The position numbers and the translations under genes were made by a program. From the NCBI GenBank assembly GCA_963843645.1, contig CAWJLE010000003.1, positions 620,001 through 684,000 on the forward strand: a stretch of 64,000 nucleotides of DNA. Reading direction: 5' to 3'. The DNA comes from CAWJLE01 sp963843645. Its GTDB lineage: Bacteria; Chloroflexota; Anaerolineae; DAOTYC01. Numbering within the stretch: the first letter of the stretch is position 1; every line of letters starts with the position of its first letter. The notes under the pieces were generated by a model, which was not told the DNA's origin, searched no databases, and saw only the letters and a list, made by a program, of their open reading frames with translations. Shown here piece by piece: positions 1-7,335 of this stretch.

Positions 1-172
1 TCGCCGAGTTGTTGAACGGCGGCACGTTAATGTCCGAATATACGTCCTCAGCCAGAACTCGATCCAGAGCCTCGAACAGACCCACCTCTTCGAGCTCGAG
101 CACCTGAAATCTGGGCAGTATCCTCTCCAGCGCCTCTTCGACGCTGATCATCGTGCGCGACTGCTTTCCCAT
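1..172 (-). CDS. moeA: Molybdopterin molybdenumtransferase MoeA, N-terminus (partial)
   Basis: Only the first 57 codons lie in the window; the gene runs off the left edge. The visible residues follow the MoeA N-terminal pattern: ISVEEALERIL, then LFEALDRVLAEDV, then the VPPFNNSA motif that corresponds to the family signature VPPFxNSAMDGYA. MoeA inserts molybdate (or tungstate in some lineages) into adenylated molybdopterin in the cytoplasm. I chose ATG at 172 because GGGGAG lies about seven bases upstream; a second in-frame ATG at 151 is possible. The TolB-like gene ends 60 bp upstream on the same strand. It fits the aldehyde ferredoxin oxidoreductase at the other end of the window, which needs a pterin cofactor. 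The family call rests on a short stretch, so it is good but not certain. Confidence 0.8.
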   Translation of the reverse strand, partial: MGKQSRTMISVEEALERILPRFQVLELEEVGLFEALDRVLAEDVYSDINVPPFNNSA

Positions 173-232
173 TGAGCTCCCCTTCGTCCACCTTCTCTCG
201 TTCGCTGAAATCGAACCGCCCGAGCGTGGCCC

Positions 233-2017
233 TTACGGCCGCACGTCTTTCCACTGAGCCTGGTCAGGAGGCACCGGCACTCCATTTGTAAACACACTAT
301 AGGGCTTCTCGCCCTCCCTGACCAGCCCATGCCAATCGAACTGCTCGCGAAGCGCACCCTCAGAATACACCTGTTCCATCGCCTGGTACCACGTAAGACT
401 GTCTCGCTGTTGGATGTGCCAGTATTCCATGGCGAGGAAATTCCATCGCCAATTGAAATCCTCCCGGTCGATGCCGGAAATTCGCTCCCACCCATCGTGT
501 CGGGCCATTTCGGTGATGTCGACGTAGTAACCGTACGGGATTGGTTTCCAGGTGCCGCCGTCACTGAGATACTTGCGCCTGGCCGGCCCCGTGGTATTCC
601 ATGGCGCAACCTTTACTGGCTGACCCATCGTTCCATCCTGTGCTGCCGTTTTCAGAAGCACTCGCCAATAGGTCTCTCCGGCAATGTCCTCACGCACGAC
701 TTCCAGCCCCGATGGTCCGTTGTAATCGAACAGCTCGTCGAATGCTCGGCCGGCTTTGTGCCAGGTCATGAAGGACGACGTGTCATTGCGGGCGTCGAGC
801 CCACGCCACATATCACTCAACTCAGATAGAAAATCGTACCCCGTAGCCTGCCTGATGTGCTGCCGGACCGCCGCGAAGCTCGCGGCTAGCGCCGGGTGCA
901 ATCGCGCATTGGGCGCGGTCACATCTGACAGATCCACGAATCCGCCGTACTTCTCATTCACGTCTGGGGTCGTTTCTGGCTCCGGCGTGGGCGTCTCGAC
1001 CCAATCCGCCGAAGTGACGGGCTCCCCCAAAGTCGAATCGGCCGCAGTCCAGGATATGGGTCCCGCAATCTCCCAACCATCCAAGATCGACCCAGGCAGC
1101 GGCAGGTTCACTGTGGATGTGACGACATCCCCAAATCGCTGCACCATGAGGTGCTCGGCATCCAGATTCCCTACGTGGTCATGGTTGATGAAAGCCAGTT
1201 GCCTCCCGTCCGGAGACCAGGCTGCTGAATCGTCACGGCCTTGCCAGGTGAGCCGGTACAGAGTCTCTCCCTCGGTGAGCGCCCGTGTACCGGGCCCGAG
1301 GTAAATCTCCCGACGCTCCACCTCATCCTGAACGAAACACAAGGAGCGTCCATCAGGCGACCAGAACGCATTGCCTTCAGGCCGAGGGCTGTCGTTCCAC
1401 TGAGTGATCGCTTTCGACCCCACATCCATGAAAAAGACATCGTTGTCGCCCATGCGCCACGACGTGAATGCCAAACGAGTGCCGTCCGGCGACCAGCTGG
1501 GGTCGAAGTCCCCAGAGGGACTATCCGCAGTGAGGTCTACCTGGCTGCCGCCGTCCGGATTCATCACGAAGACGTCCAGGTCACCAGCCCGGTAGGATTC
1601 GAATGCGATCCGCTTACCATCTGGGGACCAATTTGGGGCTCCGTCGTACGCGGGATCGGAGGTTAACCGTTTCGCGGTCGAATCTGCGCCGGAGATGACG
1701 TAGATGTCCCAGTTTGAATTCTGGCGAGACTGGAACGCCAGCCGGGTGCCGTCCGGCGACCATGTAGGCGAACGGTCGTCGGCAGAGCCGGTTGTGATGC
1801 GCCGCAGATCCGTCCCATCGGGCCGGATGGAGTAAATGTCCAAGTTCCCGTGACGATAAGCCGCGAAGGCAATGCGACCAGACGTCGACTGCGCCACCGG
1901 TTTCGCTGCCAGCGCACCGCCCAGGCTCGCGGCGCCCGCCAGACCAATACCCACCAGCACTGCCACAAAACTCGACGTGACTCGCCGCATCAGTCCATTC
2001 GTTTCGATAAGCCTCAA
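233..2017 (-). CDS. TolB-like PD40 beta-propeller exported protein
   Basis: 594 residues. A hydrophobic signal segment (about residues 10-38, VAVLVGIGLAGAASLGGALA) is followed by repeated PD40 blades of the form SPDGTRLAF or SPDGKRIAF with DIY/DVF strands between residues 45 and 300. This is the WD40-like propeller of TolB-type periplasmic or extracytoplasmic proteins. After a Pro/Thr/Glu-rich linker near residues 330-350 comes a 230-residue C-terminal region, rich in Trp and Tyr, that I do not recognise. The longest frame starts with TTG at 2017, preceded by GAAGGTGA; ATG at 1990 also gives a complete signal peptide. The likely role is an extracytoplasmic binding or scaffold protein; no substrate can be deduced. 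It lies upstream of moeA without an obvious functional link. Confidence 0.75.
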   Translation of the reverse strand: MRLIETNGLMRRVTSSFVAVLVGIGLAGAASLGGALAAKPVAQSTSGRIAFAAYRHGNLDIYSIRPDGTDLRRITTGSADDRSPTWSPDGTRLAFQSRQNSNWDIYVISGADSTAKRLTSDPAYDGAPNWSPDGKRIAFESYRAGDLDVFVMNPDGGSQVDLTADSPSGDFDPSWSPDGTRLAFTSWRMGDNDVFFMDVGSKAITQWNDSPRPEGNAFWSPDGRSLCFVQDEVERREIYLGPGTRALTEGETLYRLTWQGRDDSAAWSPDGRQLAFINHDHVGNLDAEHLMVQRFGDVVTSTVNLPLPGSILDGWEIAGPISWTAADSTLGEPVTSADWVETPTPEPETTPDVNEKYGGFVDLSDVTAPNARLHPALAASFAAVRQHIRQATGYDFLSELSDMWRGLDARNDTSSFMTWHKAGRAFDELFDYNGPSGLEVVREDIAGETYWRVLLKTAAQDGTMGQPVKVAPWNTTGPARRKYLSDGGTWKPIPYGYYVDITEMARHDGWERISGIDREDFNWRWNFLAMEYWHIQQRDSLTWYQAMEQVYSEGALREQFDWHGLVREGEKPYSVFTNGVPVPPDQAQWKDVRP

Positions 2018-2041
2018 CAGTCACCTTCAGCGGATCCCGGA

Positions 2042-2227
2042 TCAATGCCCGAACAGCGCCTTCAGGCCATTGCCTAGGATCAACCCAATGAGCGCTGCCA
2101 GCGCCAAATCCAATTGTCCCATTGCGACGAATATTACGATCAGAAACACTACTGCCATCGCCACCCACAAGCGAAGGCTGCCGAGGGGCGAATGCAAATC
2201 GTCGTTATCGTCCCGCCTACGTTTCAA
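2042..2227 (-). CDS. Small two-helix membrane protein
   Basis: 61 residues. A basic/acidic N-terminus (MKRRRDDND) is followed by two hydrophobic helices, about residues 21-37 and 40-55, separated by a single polar step. No family recognised. It sits 34 bp downstream of another membrane-protein gene and 24 bp upstream of the TolB-like start, so the three may be co-transcribed. The short length makes a chance frame possible, but charge placement and codon use look real. Confidence 0.55.
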   Translation of the reverse strand: MKRRRDDNDDLHSPLGSLRLWVAMAVVFLIVIFVAMGQLDLALAALIGLILGNGLKALFGH

Positions 2228-2261
2228 TCCGCACCGCCCTGTTGCTCACCTGTAGATTGCT

Positions 2262-2627
2262 TCATCGCGGGATCAGTCTGTACGACACGAATACGCTGAC
2301 GATCCAGATGAAATAGGCCAACATATAGACTTGTGGCAACCTTATGCCTCGGCTCAGCGCCACCCAGGCCGCGAAGCAGAATATAGCCGTTGGTATGATA
2401 CCAAAGAACGCGGCGCGCGCAAACTCAGTCGTCTGTTCCGCATTGCCGCCGGTACTTGAATAAGCGATCCATATCGCCAGAGGAATCTGCAGCGGCATCG
2501 CCGCCAACAATCCGGCCACGTCTCGGTGGCGCTCACTCACCACGGCAACCACGGTCAGTATGCCCATCGACAATGCCAGTTGACAGACTTTCGTCAGACT
2601 CACCAACCACCCCCATCGATTGTTCAT
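2262..2627 (-). CDS. Four-helix integral membrane protein, GlpM/DUF3147-like layout
   Basis: About 121 residues from the ATG at 2627 (MNNRWGW). Four hydrophobic segments are visible, roughly residues 9-27, 36-53, 68-88 and 95-116, with a conserved-looking loop RHRDVAGLLAAMP after helix 1. The layout resembles small GlpM or DUF3147 membrane proteins, but the match is by pattern only. An upstream ATG would place the start inside the promoter at 2641-2668. From that promoter transcription should begin near 2634, so the mRNA would be almost leaderless. It is transcribed divergently from the PadR gene and may be controlled with it. Confidence 0.55.
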   Translation of the reverse strand: MNNRWGWLVSLTKVCQLALSMGILTVVAVVSERHRDVAGLLAAMPLQIPLAIWIAYSSTGGNAEQTTEFARAAFFGIIPTAIFCFAAWVALSRGIRLPQVYMLAYFIWIVSVFVSYRLIPR

Positions 2628-2640
2628 CGCGCCGGTCGAT

Positions 2641-2668
2641 AGTATAGCACAAACCGCCATTCCCACAA
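2641..2668 (-). promoter_or_regulatory. Promoter for the leftward membrane-protein genes
   Basis: On the minus strand TTGTGG (2668-2663) is followed after 16 bp by TATACT (2646-2641). It would start transcription about seven bases before the ATG at 2627. Confidence 0.55.
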
Positions 2669-2676
2669 CTGCGAGT

Positions 2677-2705
2677 TTGACGTCTCAGTATGGTCGTGTT
2701 ATAAT
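2677..2705 (+). promoter_or_regulatory. Sigma-70 promoter of the PadR regulator gene
   Basis: TTGACG (2677-2682), a 17-bp spacer and a perfect TATAAT (2700-2705). The transcript would have a leader of about 57 nt before the ATG at 2770. The -10 box overlaps the palindrome at 2704-2721. Confidence 0.8.
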
Positions 2706-2721
2706 ATTCAAGCTTGAATAT
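2704..2721. promoter_or_regulatory. Perfect 18-bp palindrome, probable PadR operator
   Basis: ATATTCAAGCTTGAATAT is a perfect dyad that starts inside the -10 box and covers the expected transcription start of the PadR gene. PadR-family repressors commonly autoregulate by binding AT-rich dyads over their own promoter. Assignment to this regulator is inference from position. Confidence 0.7.
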
Positions 2722-2769
2722 ACGATTTCGACGCGCTCCCAGCGAGAGACGCGCCTTCGCAGGAGACCG

Positions 2770-3348
2770 ATGAGCACGCGACTGATCATTCTCGGCTTGC
2801 TCCAGGAGCAGCCGTACCACGGCTACGATCTGAAACGGGTAATGAAAGAGCGCTACATGGACGAGTGGGCCAACGTGGCGTTTGGCTCCATCTATTTCGC
2901 ACTTCGGCAGATGGCCGGGGAAGGCCTGATCGTCGCTCAGACGACTGAGAAGGAAGGCAATCGACCCTCGCGAACAGTGTATCGCATCACCAAGGCCGGT
3001 CGCCAGGCATTCATGCGCCTGTTGCGGGAGTCCTGGCAGGACGACCGCCTGCTTCAGGACTCAATGCGCGTGTGCGTGTTCTTCATCGAGCAACTGCCCC
3101 GCGCTGAAGCCCTTGCATACGTGCGACGGCGGATCCAGGTACTGATCGAGGGACTGAAACATCTCGAATCGGTAGTGCATAGCCTGCCGCCGGAAGCGCC
3201 GTGGACAGGCCACTGCATTGTCGATCGGGACACCCGTCTCATCGCGGAAGAACTGGAGTGGTCGCAGAAGCTCCTGGTCGACGTAGAGTCCGGACGTGTG
3301 GGCTGGGAAAATGCCGCCGATCACGCGACCGCAACCACTCATAATTGA
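2770..3348 (+). CDS. PadR-family transcriptional regulator
   Basis: 192 residues from the ATG at 2770, preceded by AGGAGA. The N-terminal winged helix is typical of PadR: ILGLLQEQPYHGYDLKRVM, then SIYFALRQMAGEGLI and a wing with SRTVYRITKAGRQAF. The C-terminal half (residues 95-190) is helical, as in PadR subfamily proteins that dimerise through a Vir_act_alpha_C-like domain. The frame is open further upstream, but that would run through the promoter and operator. The regulator probably represses itself through the palindrome at 2704-2721, and perhaps the divergent membrane genes. The ligand is unknown. The next gene (3403) starts 54 bp downstream and may be a target. Confidence 0.9.
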   Translation: MSTRLIILGLLQEQPYHGYDLKRVMKERYMDEWANVAFGSIYFALRQMAGEGLIVAQTTEKEGNRPSRTVYRITKAGRQAFMRLLRESWQDDRLLQDSMRVCVFFIEQLPRAEALAYVRRRIQVLIEGLKHLESVVHSLPPEAPWTGHCIVDRDTRLIAEELEWSQKLLVDVESGRVGWENAADHATATTHN

Positions 3349-3402
3349 TGTTCCGTCACTCCATGCATTCCATGTGAGGCCCCACCCAAGGAGGCGCCAG
3401 GC

Positions 3403-4320
3403 ATGTTGCGCGACCACTGGAGAGAATTTCCGCGAGAACTGAACTCCATCGATGAGGTCCCGCCTCACTTGCGACGCGACATCGGTCCTGATCTCGACCT
3501 CAAGCAAGACGTGATTCACACGTACCTGATTCCTCAGCCGCGCGGTTTCTGGGATTGGTTCCACGACGCTCCCCCACGCAACGACATCTTTCTCCTGAAA
3601 CCAAATGAGATCATTATCGCTAGAGAACGAGCGGACGACGGCGTGCTCATCGAGCAGTGCGCGCTCAAGGACGTAATCTCGGTGGAAGTGGGCACCGTCT
3701 TGCTCAACAGCTGGCTAAATCTTACCGTGGCCAACTCACACTCGACGCACGAGTATCGAGTGGAGTACGGCACCATCTTCGAGCGCCAGTTTCGCGACTC
3801 AATCCTCTGGCTGCGCGCCCTGACGGGCAAGGGGACCACCACGCCGCCACGTCATCTGTGGCGGATGCCGGGCGAGGAGTGCATCAGGTCGCTGCCGATT
3901 AAGTTCAATAACGCTGCCCGCAATTACTGGCTCGAGGGCGAGTCTGCGCTGGCTACGTGCTTCGTTCCCCCAATCTTCGCGCCACACCGCGTCTTTGCCC
4001 GGTTGCGGCACAACTACTCCCGCGCCACCGCCATCGTGGTCAGCGACTGTGAGGTCAGTGTCATCACCGAGCAGGCGATGAGCGGCTCAGGTCGTTGGGG
4101 ACAATCGTGGCATTTTTGCCCGTTAAAGCGGCTGTCCAGGATGGAGGTCGTCCCAAAAGAACCCTATCCGGAGTTGCACATCAGTCTCTGCGTGGATGCG
4201 ACTGCTCCGACTTCCAGGCCGAGCTGCGATCTGTTCGTGCCCTTCGAGCCTGCGCAGCGCAGCGAAATCGATCGGCTGCTGGCGGTCATTGAGAATTGCC
4301 GCGCGCCGGCTTCAGGATAA
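3403..4320 (+). CDS. Conserved hypothetical protein, possible PH-like domains
   Basis: 305 residues, no signal peptide or membrane segment. An initial acidic region is followed by NDIFLLKPNEIIIARERAD, an alternation of beta strands, and a second strand-rich block from about residue 190 (ATAIVVSDCEVSVITEQAM). Two blocks of this kind suggest tandem bacterial PH-like folds, but I have no motif that proves it. ATG at 3403 is preceded by AGGAGGC-like sequence (caaggaggcgccaggc). It follows the PadR gene on the same strand, and a PadR gene with a downstream target is a common arrangement. Function unknown. Confidence 0.6.
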   Translation: MLRDHWREFPRELNSIDEVPPHLRRDIGPDLDLKQDVIHTYLIPQPRGFWDWFHDAPPRNDIFLLKPNEIIIARERADDGVLIEQCALKDVISVEVGTVLLNSWLNLTVANSHSTHEYRVEYGTIFERQFRDSILWLRALTGKGTTTPPRHLWRMPGEECIRSLPIKFNNAARNYWLEGESALATCFVPPIFAPHRVFARLRHNYSRATAIVVSDCEVSVITEQAMSGSGRWGQSWHFCPLKRLSRMEVVPKEPYPELHISLCVDATAPTSRPSCDLFVPFEPAQRSEIDRLLAVIENCRAPASG

Positions 4321-4436
4321 CCAGCGACCGCGCGCCGAATGACGAAAACCGGCACTCAATCCCGAAGTCGAATCTGATTGCCGGTGTCTGGTTTTGGGGC
4401 TTCCCTCAGTGGCGCCTTCGACGAAGGTTCAGAACT

Positions 4437-6498
4437 TCACGACCCGGCCTTCATCGAATCCCCGCCGTCGTTTGCAGAAATCAGCGCCTGCAGCGCCGCT
4501 TCATCTATCGTCTGAACGCCCAACCTCTGAGCTGCGGCGGCCTTCGTCGCGCCGGGGTCGGCGCCGCTGACCAGGTAATCAGTCTTGACGCTCACACTGC
4601 CGGTCACTTTGCCACCATGCGTTTCGATCAGCGCCTTGGCCTGTTCGCGGCTCAGCGAAGGTAGCGTACCGGTGATCACGAAAGTCTTGCCAGACAGGCT
4701 GCCTGTTCGCACCGCTCGGGACGGTCCACCCATTTTGACTCCAGTTGCTTTGAGCTTCTCGACCAGCCGACGATTGCGGTCGACAGCGAAATAGTCGACG
4801 ATGCTCTCCGCGATCTTGGGACCGATCCCATCGAGAGACTGCAATGTCTCCTCGTCAGCCGCCATCAGCGCATCGATCGTGGGGAAGGCTTGCGCCAGGA
4901 TCGAAGCCACCTCCCCGCCCACAAAGCGGATGCCCAGGGCCGTCAGAATCCGCTCGAACGGTCTGTTTTTGGACGCCTCGATCGCGGCCAGCAGATTGTC
5001 CACGCTCTTCTTGGCGAACCCCTCAAGGTTCAGGAGTTCGTCTTTTTTCAATTGCAAATCATACAGGTCAGCCACGTCACGCACCAGGCCCTCGCGAACC
5101 AGCGTCACGCCGGTGCTGCTACCCAGCCCCCGGATTTCCACGCCACCGCGGGATACGAAATGCTCCAACAGGCGAACCAGTTGCGCCGGGCAGGTCGCGT
5201 TGACGCAGTAGATCGCCACCTCGCCCTCGACCCTGACCACCGGCTCGCCACACGAGGGACAGTTCGTTGGCGGCTCCGGGATGACTTCCTCGCCCGTGCG
5301 GAGGCTGACGATGGGCCCCACCACCTGAGGAATTACGTCGCCGGCCCGCTTGACGACCACGTGATCCCCAATGCGGATATCCTTGCGTTTGAGATCTTCA
5401 TAGTTATGTAGAGTGGCCTGCTTGACCACCACGCCGCCAATTTCGACCGGTTCGAGGACGGCGTACGGATTCATCGTGCCGGTCCGGCCCACATTCACGC
5501 GGATATCGAGCACAACGGTGTTCGCTTCGCGCGCAGGAAACTTGTAGGCAATGGCCCAGCGCGGCTCTCTCCCCACGATTCCCAGGCGCGCCTGCAGCTG
5601 AAAGTCGTCGAACTTTGATCACAACGCCGTCCGCCTCGTAAGGCAGTTCGTCACGCCTTGCCATCCACCTCTGGCAGTACTCGATGACCTTCTCGAAATC
5701 GGTGAACTTCGCAATGTCCTTGTTGACCGGAAAACCTTCGTCGCGCAAGAAGGCCAGCAGATCCCACTGCGAGCGCACGTTCAGCCCCTCAGCGTAGCCC
5801 AGAGCGTAGGCAAACAGGCTCAGCCGTCGATGGGCGGTTACGTTCGGATCGAGCTGCCTGATCGAGCCGGCAGCGGCGTTTCGCGGGTTTGCGAACAGCT
5901 TCTGGCCATTCTCCGCCTGGCTTTGGTTGAGGGCCTCGAAGTCGGCCGTGCGCATGTAGATTTCCCCGCGGACTTCCAAGCGCGCTGGCGCCGGCGGACC
6001 ATCCGGACGAAGCGGAATCCACATCGGCACCGAAGGCACAGTCCGCGCGTTGGCGGTGATTTCCTCTCCGACCATACCATTTCCGCGCGTGGCTGCGCGT
6101 ATCAGCCGACCCTCTTCATACGTAAGAGCGATCGCCAACCCGTCAATCTTCGGCTCGACGACGAACTCCCATCGGGTGTCTGCCGGCACCAATCGCTTGA
6201 TACGTTCGAGCCACGCCCACAGCTCGTCCTCACTGAACGCATCAGCAAGACTCACCATCGGCACGGGGTGCTGCACGCGGACGAAAGCTTCCCGAGGCTC
6301 TGCACCAACCCGCTGAGTCGGCGAGTCCGGCGTAACCCAATCTGGATGGCGCGCCTCAATGTCTTGCAGCTCCCGCATGAGGAGATCGTAGTCGTGGTCA
6401 CTGATCTCTGGTTCGTCCAACACGTAGTAACGATGGTTGTGGTACCTGACGAGCTTCTTCAGTTCGTCGAGCCTTGTCATCTCATCTATCTTGTCCAC
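4437..6498 (-). CDS. ligA: NAD-dependent DNA ligase LigA (one frameshift)
   Basis: LigA seals nicks using NAD+. In order I see the Ia domain (YHNHRYYVLDEPEISDHDYD), the adenylation motif EPKIDGLAI with catalytic Lys, the OB fold, a Cys4 zinc finger (CPSCGEP, then CVNATCPAQ), helix-hairpin-helix motifs, and a C-terminal BRCT domain (LSGKTFVITGTL). About 686 residues in all, the normal length. Start is GTG at 6498 behind AAGGAG. The frame breaks near 5611: after DGVVIKV the expected DDFQLQARLGIVGREPRWAIAYKFPA continues in another frame, and removing one base of a TT pair restores it. LigA is essential in most bacteria and both halves are well conserved, so this is probably a sequence error. The SH3 protein gene lies 31 bp upstream on the same strand. 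Confidence 0.92.
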
Positions 6499-6529
6499 AG
6501 TGCTAGCTCCTTCCGGCCCGGCCCTGCAG

Positions 6530-7201
6530 TCAATCGAACCCATCAACGGGTCGCAAGTAAGTGCCGGCGGCCCACCCAATCGTACCGTCCTGGGTTTGCA
6601 GCCGCCACCACTGGAATTCGTCTGCTTGCTGCGGTCCTTCGAGTACTTTGAAGCGAGTCCCTTCATCCGCCACTTTGTTCGTAGTGTAGTTCAAACCCGG
6701 GCCGGTACGCAGGCGAACTCCCAGCGTACCCGTTCCCTGCACTTCAGCATACCCTCCCGCACTGATAGGTCCCTGATCCACATCTGGCGGAGGTGCCGCT
6801 ACCGCGCCTGCGGCAGCCACAACAGTCGGCACAGTCGGTAGTGTAGGGGTAGCGCGACGCACGGGTAGCTGAGTCGCCCCAGCTACGGGAGTAGCGAACT
6901 CAATCAACAACGTCGGGGTCGGCGCCACGCTCACGGTCTGTCCGCTGTACTGAAGAACCACAGCGATCAGGCCGACCAGCAGGGCGATGACGAACACCAC
7001 CGCGCCGACGCCAATCATCACCACAGTGATTCCCGAAACGTGCCCGAGCTTATCGCTCAGCCGGCCGTGACCCCGCGAACGACGTCTGACCGGCCGCATG
7101 GCTTGTGTTTCGGTGAACAGATCGCTCGAACTGGGCTTCCTACGATTGTTCTGTGGGTCCTCCAAGACGGCCTCCTCCCGCAGAATCAGATACCCTTTCA
7201 T
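6530..7201 (-). CDS. Membrane-anchored bacterial SH3-domain protein
   Basis: 223 residues from the ATG at 7201. A basic cytoplasmic N-terminus is followed by one transmembrane helix (about residues 56-80, GAVVFVIALLVGLIAVVLQY), a Pro/Thr/Val-rich linker and a C-terminal SH3b domain of about 70 residues (GVRLRTGPGLNYTTNKVADEGT, then WWRLQTQDGTIGWAAGTYL). SH3b domains usually bind cell-wall peptides; this would be an extracytoplasmic sensor or wall-binding protein. No strong ribosome binding site marks the start; ATG at 7099 would also keep the membrane helix. It probably leads a short operon with ligA. Confidence 0.75.
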   Translation of the reverse strand: MKGYLILREEAVLEDPQNNRRKPSSSDLFTETQAMRPVRRRSRGHGRLSDKLGHVSGITVVMIGVGAVVFVIALLVGLIAVVLQYSGQTVSVAPTPTLLIEFATPVAGATQLPVRRATPTLPTVPTVVAAAGAVAAPPPDVDQGPISAGGYAEVQGTGTLGVRLRTGPGLNYTTNKVADEGTRFKVLEGPQQADEFQWWRLQTQDGTIGWAAGTYLRPVDGFD

Positions 7202-7275
7202 TATAGCCAGACACGCTCTCTCTGCAAAGGCACCCGGCCCGCCCACCCAAAGGAATCGGGAATTCAGCAACACAA

Positions 7276-7315
7276 AACGGGCGGTCCCCCCACTTTGAGG
7301 GAGGTTCCGCCCGTT
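7276..7315 (-). terminator. Rho-independent terminator of the hybrid histidine kinase gene
   Basis: A 9-bp GC-rich stem (AACGGGCGG with CCGCCCGTT, 7276-7284 and 7307-7315) has further imperfect pairing in its loop. On the minus strand it is followed by TTTTGTGTT. It lies 20 bp beyond the kinase stop codon. Confidence 0.75.
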
Positions 7316-7335
7316 GGTATGGCGGTCGCCTGTTG

